In this document: one piece after another, positions 16,187 through 24,462 of the stretch
Numbering within the stretch: the stretch's first letter is position 1
How the letters are laid out: each line of letters opens with the position of its first letter
Assembly: GCF_014696675.1 (NCBI RefSeq)
Contig: NZ_JACJQN010000001.1
Location: forward strand, 62,001 to 126,000
From: Phormidium tenue FACHB-1052
GTDB taxonomy: Bacteria > Cyanobacteriota > Cyanobacteriia > Phormidesmidales > Phormidesmidaceae
DNA length: 64,000 nucleotides
Reading direction: 5' to 3'
The notes under the pieces: generated by a model
Databases searched by the model: none
Seen by the model: only the letters and a program-made list of their open reading frames with translations
What the model was told of the DNA's origin: nothing
Position numbers and translations under genes: made by a program

Positions 16187-18901
16187 CTATTGTGTCGGAT
16201 CCCAGGGGCCGATCGCAGGTTCGCCGCGCTGTTCTTTGGCGGCTACCTCTAGGTTGAGGGCGAGGAGTTTTTCGAGGAGGTCGTCGGTGGGGTCAAAGCC
16301 GTAGGCTTGCAGCACCAGGGCGTCGAGCTGTTTGTGGAGTTTGTAGAGCTGGCTGACGGGTTCGTGGAAGTAGGCGTTGTAGAGTTTGGTAATGCCCCAC
16401 TGTTTTTGCTGCATTTGGTCGCTGCGGTATTGGTGCAGTTCGATCGCTTTAGTGCGGATTTGCTGAATAGTTTTGGCGCTGGGGGCCTGCGGAAACGGGA
16501 AGGTTTCAAAGCAGGTGCGTGGAGTATAACGAGTATCTCCCTTTAAAGTTGAACTTTGAGCACTTACCCACAAACGATGCATAGAAGATGACAAAATGCC
16601 AAAGATATAAAAATCCTCTGAAGCTACTACCTTAGTTGTATTACCTGGCAACCAAAACAAGGGACAGGGTATGAATATGGCCCATTTTGAAACTTCTGAA
16701 ACCGCAAAAAATTCAGATAAGTTTTCAACAGCAAGTCTCATGGCGGGTCTAACCTTCTCAAACCTCCACCAGGTCACTTGGAGTGCTTGATTTCTATTCT
16801 TGCTTCTCTCTGGTTTTACGACTTGCTTGACATGCTCAAATGGCTCCTTATAAAGAGAGGCATCCTCTAAGGACATTTCACCAAAATCTATAATCCATCT
16901 GTCGGGAGTGCCGTTTACATTCTCCGTTACTTTTGAGCCTGTTAAATAAAGCTTAAGAACATCAGAGTTTTTGGAATTTATTTTTTTCCATTTTTCTGCT
17001 GTATCACTATCAATAACAAAGCCGGATCCGGTAGGTTGTATTCCAACAAAGCTGTAGCCAGAGTTATTTGCTAATAAGCTTGCATAGGATACGTCAACAC
17101 TTGACTTTAGTGATGAACTAATGTATCTAACTGGCATGTTGTCAAGAAAATTTTGCTCGGACTCTTGCTTGTTCCAATTCACAATGCTGACATGGACTTT
17201 TGCTTGGCCAGACCAAGGCTGTGTTGAAATGGCCTCATGGATATGGCCTCCATTCTGGACAACATAGTCAAGCGCTGCAATTCGGCTTTTGCCTTGACTA
17301 ACTGAGTTTGTTCCAACTAGGCCTACTCTGCTATTTTCTTGAATATGGTCATGAGCTAAGCGAAACCAGTAAGCGCAAAAATCTACTGAATCCTTTACGT
17401 CTGGAAATTTCTGGAAAACGCGATCTATATATTCATCACCTATTGCAAGTCGCATGTACTTTCCACCCAAGAAAGGGGGATTCCCGATGATCGCATCCGC
17501 CTTGGGCCACTCGGTAAACAGAGCATCTTGGCAGACAATATTCTTATCTAGCGTATCTAACGGCAGGGCGGGTTCATAGTCTTGCAACCCCAGGCGATCG
17601 ATCGCCACCTTTCGCGCAATCATCAGCGTTACCCGTGCCAGCTCCACCGCAAACGGGTTGTTGTCGATGCCATAAAATTGCAGCGGCGTCACAAAGCCCA
17701 TTTGAATTTGAGCACGGGGCGACTTGCGGCGGCTAGCGATTTTATCTAGCAGCGTTTGCTCAATTTGCTTTAGCTCTTGGTAAGCAATGTAGAGAAAGTT
17801 GCCCGACCCACAGGCCGGGTCTAGCACCCGGTAGGTTTGCAGCTCTAGCTGTAGCGCCTCTAGCTCAGGAATCGTGTTTGCCTGGTCAATGCGCTCTTCC
17901 CAATAGCGTGAGATAGTGGGCCGCACAATTTTCATAATGTCGGCCTCGGCAGTGTAGTGAATGCCGTGGGCATGGCGCGTTTTAGCATCGATCGCCGACT
18001 CAAAAATGCTGCCAAAGATAGCCGGGCGCACCTTGCTCCAATTCTCCAGCGCCGCCACCTCCAGCAGCTTTAGCTCTGGGTGCGTTAGGTCAATAGGGTC
18101 AATATGGGCAAACAGGCCACCGTTAAAATAATCGACCCCCTTAAATCGCCCAGCGGGGGTAATGCCAGGGGCATTCATAGCGCTAAACAGGTTGCCCAGC
18201 ACATCGTAGCTGCTCTCGCCCCCCAGACAGTCTTGCACCGACTGCACAAACAGACTGTCAGGCAGCAGGGCGCGGTCTTCGGCAAACATAGCCAGCACGC
18301 TTTGCAGCACAAACCGCTGGGCCACCATATCCGGCTGGTCAAAATCTCCCTGGCGGGTAAGGCGATCGCGCAGCATGGCATACAGCTCGCCCATACGTCC
18401 GGCGGCTTTTTCGGTGACTTCTACCTGGTTGTTGCCAAACACCGACTTGCGCACAGTGACTTCCATAAAGCCAAAGACAGCAGTGCGATCGGGCAAATCG
18501 GCTAGAGCTACGGTATCAATCGGCGTATCGATCTGAGTGTCGAAGTCGTAGACCCAAAACTCATCAAAATTGCACAGCAGCACATAGCGGGGGCGATCGG
18601 GCACCGCCCGCTGCCAGTAGTCAAAGGCTTGAGAGTAGTGCTTGCTGAGGTCGGCCCCGCGCTTTTTCATCTCGATTAGCACGCGGGGCTTCCAGACCAG
18701 GTCGGCGTAGCCGGTTTTGCCCTTTTTGCTGCCCTTAGCAATGCGCTCTTCGTAGACTGCGCCCGCTTCTACGGCCCCCTCATGACCAAAGGCACGAAAG
18801 AACTTGTCGAGAAAGATCTGCGACTCGCCTTTTTCGTCGCCCTTGAGGTGTGCTTGCACAAACTGGGCGAACTCTTGCAGGCGCTGAGCAGTGGTGGACA
18901 T
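16187..18901 (-). CDS. MmeI-like single-chain restriction-modification enzyme (Type IIL/IIG)
   Basis: This 904-residue protein combines nuclease, adenine methyltransferase and DNA recognition in one chain, close in length to MmeI. Residues 65-79 (YADLVWKPRVLIEMK) supply Asp67-x9-Glu77-x-Lys79, a PD-(D/E)xK nuclease centre with the same spacing as in MmeI. A helical linker follows. SAM motif I is DPACGSGNFL at 361-370, and the catalytic motif IV is NPPF at 474-477, so it should make N6-methyladenine. From about residue 480 to 800 the DNA is visibly more AT-rich (about 16,520-17,480), the part expected to hold the target recognition domain. The ATG at 18901 was preferred over an upstream TTG because the family N-terminus begins there. 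No separate methylase or specificity gene is nearby, consistent with a stand-alone enzyme defending against foreign DNA. Confidence 0.9.
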   Translation of the reverse strand: MSTTAQRLQEFAQFVQAHLKGDEKGESQIFLDKFFRAFGHEGAVEAGAVYEERIAKGSKKGKTGYADLVWKPRVLIEMKKRGADLSKHYSQAFDYWQRAVPDRPRYVLLCNFDEFWVYDFDTQIDTPIDTVALADLPDRTAVFGFMEVTVRKSVFGNNQVEVTEKAAGRMGELYAMLRDRLTRQGDFDQPDMVAQRFVLQSVLAMFAEDRALLPDSLFVQSVQDCLGGESSYDVLGNLFSAMNAPGITPAGRFKGVDYFNGGLFAHIDPIDLTHPELKLLEVAALENWSKVRPAIFGSIFESAIDAKTRHAHGIHYTAEADIMKIVRPTISRYWEERIDQANTIPELEALQLELQTYRVLDPACGSGNFLYIAYQELKQIEQTLLDKIASRRKSPRAQIQMGFVTPLQFYGIDNNPFAVELARVTLMIARKVAIDRLGLQDYEPALPLDTLDKNIVCQDALFTEWPKADAIIGNPPFLGGKYMRLAIGDEYIDRVFQKFPDVKDSVDFCAYWFRLAHDHIQENSRVGLVGTNSVSQGKSRIAALDYVVQNGGHIHEAISTQPWSGQAKVHVSIVNWNKQESEQNFLDNMPVRYISSSLKSSVDVSYASLLANNSGYSFVGIQPTGSGFVIDSDTAEKWKKINSKNSDVLKLYLTGSKVTENVNGTPDRWIIDFGEMSLEDASLYKEPFEHVKQVVKPERSKNRNQALQVTWWRFEKVRPAMRLAVENLSEFFAVSEVSKWAIFIPCPLFWLPGNTTKVVASEDFYIFGILSSSMHRLWVSAQSSTLKGDTRYTPRTCFETFPFPQAPSAKTIQQIRTKAIELHQYRSDQMQQKQWGITKLYNAYFHEPVSQLYKLHKQLDALVLQAYGFDPTDDLLEKLLALNLEVAAKEQRGEPAIGPWDPTQ

Positions 18902-19235
18902 GGGAGAGCTACGACCTTGGCAATGATCAGCGGAACAGGGGGTATTTTCTTTCCTCAAACCTTAGCCATAGATCCCGGATGCCTTTGGGTTTTGACCAAA
19001 ACCTTAACGATGCATGAAACCAGACGGCTAGTGCTCTCTCAAGTCTAGGTTTGCAAGTTGGGTGGCGCGCCAGCAGAACCCAACAAGGCTAACTCGATCT
19101 TGCCAAACTGCTGGGGCGGTAGAGCAGTCAGAGTTTGCAGCAGCTTGGCGCGGTCTATCAAAGCCATGAACCAGCTAGCAAAGGGCAGTCGTCACAATCT
19201 TATCCTCTGCCTTCAGCTTCAGAATGCGAGATTCC

Positions 19236-19424
19236 GAGGGATTTACTCCAGGTTTCGAGTAATTTTCTCGGCACGCCAAGTAGTTTTCTCCAACTGTCGG
19301 GCTGTGTGCCCGAAGCGCTGAGTAATTCTCTCGGCACGCCGAGTGATCTGCTCGAGACTCCGAGTAATTTTCTTGGAATGTCGAGTAATTTACTCGAAAG
19401 GCTGAGTCCTTTTGGTGAAACGTC
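19236..19424. repeat. Degenerate 21-bp tandem repeat array, about nine copies
   Basis: Nine head-to-tail 21-bp units start at 19236, 19257, 19278, 19299, 19320, 19341, 19362, 19383 and 19404. The best copies begin GAGTAATTTTCTCGGCACGCC, and each carries a small dyad GAGT-AATTT-(A)CTC. Several copies are diverged (the unit at 19299 is the most different). Any open frame through the array gives a heptapeptide repeat on both strands. Confidence 0.75.
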
Positions 19425-19521
19425 TTAAAAGCCGACCGTAGGATGAGCATCGCCAGCCCTGTCAAGGTAGCCCGAAAACAGAGGTTTTAGCCCGTCGAAC
19501 TCACCGAAAGCTTGATTATGT

Positions 19522-19696
19522 GTAGGGTGCGTTCCCGGCCTCAGACTAACTCGGCAAGGGGGCAGTACGCTTTGCCCTGGCCGTAACGCACCATGGGCGT
19601 CAAGCGAGACACTTGATACAGTGAGCGGTGCATTGCGGCCCAAAGTCAGAATCTGTGAGGCTTTGCGCGGACTGGTGGGCCGAGAATGCACCCTAC
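19522..19696. mobile_element. MITE-like element with 17-bp imperfect terminal inverted repeats
   Basis: GTAGGGTGCGTTCCCGG (19522-19538) and CCGAGAATGCACCCTAC (19680-19696) are inverted copies matching at 15 of 17 positions, bounding 175 bp. An inner pair, AACGCACC near 19585 and GGTGCATT near 19627, gives a second level of dyad symmetry. No transposase is encoded, and no clear target duplication is visible. Miniature elements with GTAGGGTGC ends are common in cyanobacteria. Confidence 0.5.
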
Positions 19697-19720
19697 GCGT
19701 GGAGCAGACTGCCATCGCGC

Positions 19721-19966
19721 TTACCTAGCCGAAAAATTGTCTGGAATATCTTCAAGTCGCTCAATTCCCAGCTCTTGACCAAGGGCTTTGAGCTGGGCAA
19801 GGCTCAACTTCGCCTCAGTCTTGCCAGCAATCCAGCGCTGGTAAGTGGAGCGGGGTATGCCACAGCGAACCGCCAACTCATCTTGAGTCAGTTTGGTGCG
19901 CTCTAGCCTCAAGACCTCTATGGGGGAGAGCTTTGATTCTGCTGGTAGGGCGCTTTCTTCAGCCAT
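19721..19966 (-). CDS. XRE family transcriptional regulator
   Basis: This 81-residue protein is a single helix-turn-helix of the XRE/Cro class: LRLERTKLTQDELAVRCG, then IPRSTYQRWIAGKTEAKLSLAQL as the recognition-helix region, and LKALGQELGIERLEDIPDNF. There is no effector domain. Palindromic GCCTCA/TGAGGC sites lie just upstream (19992-20036) and are plausible operators for autoregulation. The AAAGCCTCAGA part recurs before the coiled-coil gene at 3768. It could regulate the neighbouring restriction enzyme as a controller protein, but the 800-bp repeat-rich gap weakens that idea. Confidence 0.85.
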   Translation of the reverse strand: MAEESALPAESKLSPIEVLRLERTKLTQDELAVRCGIPRSTYQRWIAGKTEAKLSLAQLKALGQELGIERLEDIPDNFSAR

Positions 19967-19991
19967 TGGTTAACAGTAGAGGTCTCAAATC

Positions 19992-20036
19992 AAAGCCTCA
20001 GATTGACATATTCAAAATAAAGCCTCAAAATGAGGC
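19992..20036. promoter_or_regulatory. Candidate operator of the XRE gene
   Basis: Two direct copies of AAAGCCTCA lie at 19992-20000 and 20019-20027, 27 bp apart. The second is part of the palindrome GCCTCA-AAA-TGAGGC (20022-20036). They begin 26 bp upstream of the XRE start codon, where autorepression would act. Binding is inferred. Confidence 0.5.
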
Positions 20037-20188
20037 ATGAGTTTCCAGGGAAGGCTGCATCGCATTCTGCGTGTCCTTCTCCTGGCTGTCGTGCCCCATT
20101 CTACCGTTACCCATCATGTTCTTTTGCCATCTGCGATCGCGGGGGCTAGTTTTTGCTGGCCGTGGGGTCGCTGAAACGCTGTGGCTGG

Positions 20189-20211
20189 GTGGTGGGCAGT
20201 GCCCACCCTAC
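20189..20211. repeat. Left copy of a 23-bp inverted repeat pair
   Basis: The sequence GGTGGGCAGTGCCCACC is itself a palindrome and ends in CTAC. A perfect inverted copy of 23 bp lies at 20565-20587, so the two flank the small gene at 20241-20522. Confidence 0.7.
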
Positions 20212-20240
20212 GCTTCGTTCTGCTGTTGAGGACTTTCTAA

Positions 20241-20522
20241 ATGTTGCAAGCTCAATCTTTTTTGCCGTCCTACATCCAGGGAACGGCACAGACGCCGCTG
20301 CCGACAATTCCTATAGCTATGGTGCCGCACCGCCGCCTGCGGCACTACCTGGTCGGCTCTCCCGACGACACCCAGCACGCCATCGATCGCCTGCACCTGC
20401 TCGGCTACCTAGAGCGCGTCAGCTGGAGCCATGCGATCGACATCCCCGCTAACGGCCTGATCATTCGCCCCGATGCTGGCGATGTGTTGCGCTACAGCCA
20501 GCGCGATCGGGTGACGGGGTGA
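20241..20522 (+). CDS. Small hypothetical protein flanked by inverted repeats
   Basis: This 93-residue protein was not assigned to a named family. The central region MVPHRRLRHYLVGSPDDTQ, followed by AIDRLHLLGYLERVSWSH, looks like a compact, conserved basic domain that could bind nucleic acid, and GLIIRPDAGDVLRYSQRDR closes the protein. The composition is typical of the host. The gene lies between two perfect inverted copies of a 23-bp palindromic repeat (20189-20211 and 20565-20587), so it might have been moved as a unit or simply lie between repeat insertions. Confidence 0.65.
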   Translation: MLQAQSFLPSYIQGTAQTPLPTIPIAMVPHRRLRHYLVGSPDDTQHAIDRLHLLGYLERVSWSHAIDIPANGLIIRPDAGDVLRYSQRDRVTG

Positions 20523-20564
20523 TGGGGTGATCAAGTGATAGGGCAAGCAGCCCTGCATCCAGAG

Positions 20565-20587
20565 GTAGGGTGGGCACTGCCCACCAC
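20565..20587. repeat. Right copy of the 23-bp inverted repeat pair
   Basis: GTAGGGTGGGCACTGCCCAC with three further matching bases is the exact reverse complement of 20189-20211. It lies between the small hypothetical gene and the end of the pseudouridine synthase gene. Confidence 0.7.
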
Positions 20588-20618
20588 TAGGTAAACTGCT
20601 TCCTCAAAGCCGCCGCAG

Positions 20619-22331
20619 CTAAAACGGCACAGCGGAGTTTAGAAGAACTACATCCTGGCTGTGGGGATGGGCAAATTGTAGCGATTGGGCATGGAGGTGC
20701 AGACGCTGCCCCGGTTCGCTGTAGCCATAGAGGCGATCGCCCCAAATCGGCGCATTCAGCCCCTGGGCCGCATGCACCCGCAGCTGGTGAGTGCGCCCCG
20801 TCAGCGGGTAAAAAGCAATTCGCGTCAGCACTCCCTCTCGGCCCAGCACCTCAAACTTGGTTTGGCTGGGTTTACCGTGCTGCCAATTCACCTGCTGCCG
20901 GGGCCGCTGCGTAGGGTCACCCCACAGCGGCAGGTCAATGATCCCCGACGATTCAAAGACGTGACCCACCGCGATCGCCTGGTAGGTTTTCTGCACCTGG
21001 CGATGCTCAAACTGCTGGCCGAGCTGGCGGTGGGTTTCGGCATCGAGCGCCAGCAACAGCACCCCAGAGGTGTCTTGGTCGAGCCGATGCACGGGTTGCA
21101 AGAACGCTCCCTCGGGTAGGGTCAGGCGCAGGCGGGTAAGCACGCTATCTTGGCGATCGCGGTAGCGACCCGGCACCGACAGCAGCCCCGCCGGTTTATC
21201 CACCGCAATCATCCACGGGTCTTGGTATAGAACGGGAATCCCCAACTCTGGTTGAATGTCCCCAGCTTGTGAGGGTTGTAGGGGCGCAGCATGCTGCGCC
21301 CCTACGGGGAGTTTGGCTGCGCCCAACACCTGGGCCGACAATCCTGACAATAGAAACCCCATAATCGGCTGACAGCGCTCGGCGCAGGCCCTATAAAATT
21401 CACCCGGCTGCTTGTCGCCCTGGGGCGCTCCCCACCAAAACTCAGCCATCGCCAGGGGCACCAGGCCATGCTGAGCCGCCGCGTGCAGCAGCTTAGGGGC
21501 ACAGCAGTCGCCCGTACCGGTGGGCAGATTGCCCTGGGCCGCTAAGTTCTGGATAGCCAAAGATTCGCCCGCAAAGTTGGTGAGGGTATAGGCGGCGTGC
21601 ATCTCAGCCTGGAGCTGGCGGGATAGGGCGCGACGCTGCTGCCTGAGGGCAGCGATTTCCGTATCAGCAGATTGGATAGTGACTTCTAGAGGGGCAAGGC
21701 GATCGCCCCATCGCTGCTTAAACTGCCGCAGCTCGGCCTTATCGCCCCGGCTCTCTTGCTCCAGAGCTGCTAGAGCTTCCGCAAGTGCATCTCCGGTGAG
21801 GTTGCTAGCCAAGGTTTGGCGCTGAAGGTCGCGGGCTTGTTTGCGATCGCGGTGCCTCTGGTTCAACACCTGGCGAGCCTCGGCCTGCTCCTCCTGCAAC
21901 CGACCGTAGGTCTCCCGCTCTGGCAACCGCTGCAATACCAACAGGCGGTCTTTAATCGCCTCCAGCGCATTGAGAGTACGTGCCTCTTGCAGCGCCACCT
22001 CATCCCTTCCTGGTATCGGCGGCACCCAACCGGGCACCCGCTCTCGCCCCTGCCACAGCCCCGAAAACGCCTTGAGCACCCCGGTTTGTCCCTCGGGTGA
22101 CTGCACCACCAGCACCCCAAACATCTTGCCCTCGATGGCGTAAACATCGCCGAGCTGGGTCATGAGGGATTGGGCGATCGCCCGAGCCATTGCTGTGCGG
22201 GGCAATCGGTAGTGCTGCCCCGTGCGAGGGCAGTAGCCCTGGTAGTAGTAATCAGCCAACCCTAGATCAGGCAGCCGCACCCCACCTAAAAAGGCATCGA
22301 GGGTATGAAAAGGTAGGTCAGGCACGGCCAA
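20619..22331 (-). CDS. RluA family RNA pseudouridine synthase with long N-terminal extension
   Basis: This 570-residue enzyme converts uridines in structured RNA to pseudouridine. The RluA catalytic domain occupies the C-terminal ~200 residues. Its opening IPVLYQDPWMIAVDKPAGLLSVPGR is followed by the catalytic HRLDQDTSGVLLLALD (active Asp), then TGRTHQLRVHAA and GDRLYGY. The N-terminal ~370 residues are not needed for the family: they contain a region with YYYQGYCPRTGQHYRLPRTA, a charged coiled coil (about 130-250), and GTGDCCAPKLLHAAAQHGL plus AEFWWGAPQGDKQPGEFY. The frame begins with TTG (22331); a GTG six bases downstream is an alternative. A 28-bp perfect palindrome lies inside the gene. 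The target RNA is unknown. Confidence 0.88.
   Translation of the reverse strand: MAVPDLPFHTLDAFLGGVRLPDLGLADYYYQGYCPRTGQHYRLPRTAMARAIAQSLMTQLGDVYAIEGKMFGVLVVQSPEGQTGVLKAFSGLWQGRERVPGWVPPIPGRDEVALQEARTLNALEAIKDRLLVLQRLPERETYGRLQEEQAEARQVLNQRHRDRKQARDLQRQTLASNLTGDALAEALAALEQESRGDKAELRQFKQRWGDRLAPLEVTIQSADTEIAALRQQRRALSRQLQAEMHAAYTLTNFAGESLAIQNLAAQGNLPTGTGDCCAPKLLHAAAQHGLVPLAMAEFWWGAPQGDKQPGEFYRACAERCQPIMGFLLSGLSAQVLGAAKLPVGAQHAAPLQPSQAGDIQPELGIPVLYQDPWMIAVDKPAGLLSVPGRYRDRQDSVLTRLRLTLPEGAFLQPVHRLDQDTSGVLLLALDAETHRQLGQQFEHRQVQKTYQAIAVGHVFESSGIIDLPLWGDPTQRPRQQVNWQHGKPSQTKFEVLGREGVLTRIAFYPLTGRTHQLRVHAAQGLNAPIWGDRLYGYSEPGQRLHLHAQSLQFAHPHSQDVVLLNSAVPF
21278..21305. repeat. 28-bp perfect palindrome within the pseudouridine synthase gene
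   Basis: GTAGGGGCGCAGCA followed directly by its exact reverse complement makes a 28-bp palindrome at 21278-21305. It encodes VGAQHAAPLQ in the linker ahead of the RluA domain. Such palindromes occur as dispersed repeats in cyanobacteria; here one sits inside a coding region without breaking the frame. Confidence 0.75.
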
Positions 22332-22510
22332 AGAAGTCTCTAATCCTTCTGACTATAGGGCCTTCACCCAGCGCCATGATTTCCGTCTAAGTAGAGAGCA
22401 AGATCTATCTAAGAGGAGATTGGGAATCAAATTGGCGCTGATAAAGTTACGGTGCGTGATGCTTCGCTTGGGCATCGCCCCCTACCTTCGCCTAAAAAAG
22501 ATTATTCCCC

Positions 22511-24346
22511 ATGAGATCAGACCTCAAAGTTGGAGCCATTCTCCAAGCCGATGGACAGTGCCATTTTACACTTTGGGGGCCTGAGCTAGACTCTGTCGAG
22601 CTGCGGCTTCTCTCACCTAAAAAAGCCTCCTTTCCTATGCAGAAAAGTGAGGAAGGCTATTGGACAATTTCGGTTGATGACGTCGCCGAAGACACCCAGT
22701 ATCAATACTGCATAAACGAAGCCGATGTGCGGCCCGATCCAGCTTCGTTTTATCAGCCCGAAGGGGTGCATGGCCCCTCGGCAGTGGTCGATCTCAATAC
22801 TTACGAATGGGGCGACGAGGCCTGGAAAAATATTCCCTGGTCAGACTACGTTATCTATGAAATGCATGTCGGCACCTTTACCGCCGAAGGCACCTTTGAC
22901 TCTGCGATCGCTCAGCTAGCCGACCTCAAAGCCCTGGGCATTACCGCCGTTGAAATTTTGCCGGTGGCGCAGTTTCCCGGCGAGCGCAACTGGGGCTACG
23001 ACGGCGTGTTCCCTTACGCCACGCAAAACTCCTACGGCGGCCCCAACGGGCTCAAGCGCCTGGTCGATGCCTGCCACCAAGAAGGCTTGGCGGTGATTCT
23101 CGATGTGGTCTACAACCACCTGGGGCCAGAGGGCAACTACACCGGCAGCTACGGCCCCTATACCACCGACAAATACAACACCCCCTGGGGCAACGCCATC
23201 AACTTTGACGACACCTGGTCGGATGGGGTGCGCCACTACTGCATTCAAAATGCGCTCTACTGGCTGCGCGAGTTTCACATCGACGGGCTGCGGCTCGACG
23301 CGATTCACGCCATCTACGACTTTAGCGCCAAGCACCTGCTGGCCGAGATGGCCGAGGCCGTGGCCCAGCTGTCTGAGCAGGTGGGCAAGCCGCTGTACGT
23401 CACCGCCGAAAGCGACCTCAACGACACCCGCATCATTCGCCCTGCCGAGCAGGGGGGCTTTGCCCTGCGCGCCCAGTGGAGCGACGATTTTCACCACGCG
23501 TTGCACACCATGATTACCGGCGAACGCTACGGCTATTACCAAGACTTTGGCACCTGCGAAGCCCTGGCGACAGCCATCCGCGATCGCTTTGTCTATAGCG
23601 GCACCTACTCACCCTTTCGGCATCGGCGGCACGGCAACTCTGCCACCGATTTGCCCTCCGATCAATTCATTGTCTGTGCCCAAAACCACGACCAAATTGG
23701 TAATGCCAAAGGCTGCGATCGCCTCTCTAAACTCGTGCCTTTTGATGCCTTGAAACTAACGGCAGGAGTGCTGCTGACCTCACCCTACATCCCCCTGATT
23801 TTTATGGGCGAAGAATACGGTGAAGAAGCCCCCTTTAACTACTTCATTGACCACAGCGATCCCGATTTAATTGAGGCCGTCTATGAGGGGCGCAAACGCG
23901 AATTTAAAGAAGCCCACGGCTTTGGTGAACCCGCCCCCGCCCACGAGGTGGCCACCTACGAAGCGTCAAAATTGAACTGGCACCTGCGCGGCGAAGGCAA
24001 GCACAAAACGCTGTTGAACTACTACCAACGCCTGCTAGAGCTGCGGCGACAGCTCAAGCTCAATGCGCCCTCCTATTCCAAAGATATGGAGATTAGCAGC
24101 GACGAAGACACTAAGGTGATTGTCTACCGTCGGGCAATTGAAAGTGGGCAACTACTCTGCCTGATGAACTTCAACCAGGGTGTCAGCGTCATCGACCTGG
24201 CCCCGCCCCAGCAGCCCTGGGTGCTGACCTTTGACTCCGCCACCGCTGAGTGGGCTGGGCCAGGATCATCTCTCCCTGAAAAAATCACCGAAGCCCAGTC
24301 CTTAGAAATGCCCCCGCTTGGGTTTGCTCTCTACACAACTATGTAG
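22511..24346 (+). CDS. treZ: Malto-oligosyltrehalose trehalohydrolase
   Basis: TreZ releases free trehalose from the maltooligosyl-trehalose made by TreY. The 611-residue GH13 enzyme has an N-terminal carbohydrate-binding sandwich (HFTLWGPELDSVELRLL), then the barrel. Family sequences visible are YEMHVGTFTAEGTFDSAIAQ, GYDGVFPYA, VILDVVYNHLGPEGNY, GLRLDAIHAIYD (nucleophile Asp, about residue 263), VTAESDLND (acid-base Glu) and CAQNHDQIGN (third Asp). The order with treY immediately downstream (45-117 bp gap depending on start) supports a common transcript. Trehalose serves as a compatible solute and protectant in drought-tolerant cyanobacteria. No treX or treS gene is present in this window. 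Confidence 0.96.
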   Translation: MRSDLKVGAILQADGQCHFTLWGPELDSVELRLLSPKKASFPMQKSEEGYWTISVDDVAEDTQYQYCINEADVRPDPASFYQPEGVHGPSAVVDLNTYEWGDEAWKNIPWSDYVIYEMHVGTFTAEGTFDSAIAQLADLKALGITAVEILPVAQFPGERNWGYDGVFPYATQNSYGGPNGLKRLVDACHQEGLAVILDVVYNHLGPEGNYTGSYGPYTTDKYNTPWGNAINFDDTWSDGVRHYCIQNALYWLREFHIDGLRLDAIHAIYDFSAKHLLAEMAEAVAQLSEQVGKPLYVTAESDLNDTRIIRPAEQGGFALRAQWSDDFHHALHTMITGERYGYYQDFGTCEALATAIRDRFVYSGTYSPFRHRRHGNSATDLPSDQFIVCAQNHDQIGNAKGCDRLSKLVPFDALKLTAGVLLTSPYIPLIFMGEEYGEEAPFNYFIDHSDPDLIEAVYEGRKREFKEAHGFGEPAPAHEVATYEASKLNWHLRGEGKHKTLLNYYQRLLELRRQLKLNAPSYSKDMEISSDEDTKVIVYRRAIESGQLLCLMNFNQGVSVIDLAPPQQPWVLTFDSATAEWAGPGSSLPEKITEAQSLEMPPLGFALYTTM

Positions 24347-24462
24347 GAACGGTTGACTCTCTAGGCGCTCTGGGTTATACCAAGGCCAGCTTGAGAGTAG
24401 GCCCCAACGTCAATGCCGGCCTGGCACAGATTATTTCATCGTTCATCCTTTCTGAGTTCGCC

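Larger units (their letters stand above)
18902..19720. other. Gene-poor, repeat-rich region between the restriction enzyme and the XRE gene
   Basis: I find no convincing gene in these ~820 bases. They hold a 21-bp tandem array (19236-19424) and a 175-bp MITE-like element (19522-19696), described separately. Frames crossing the tandem array give heptapeptide repeats on both strands simply because the unit is 21 bp long, so they are not evidence of coding. Confidence 0.6.

Noticed and set aside
19175-19465. Heptapeptide-repeat protein across the 21-bp tandem array
   Set aside because: Both strands give open heptapeptide frames because the unit is 21 bp long. No conserved domain flanks it, so it is better explained as repeat DNA.
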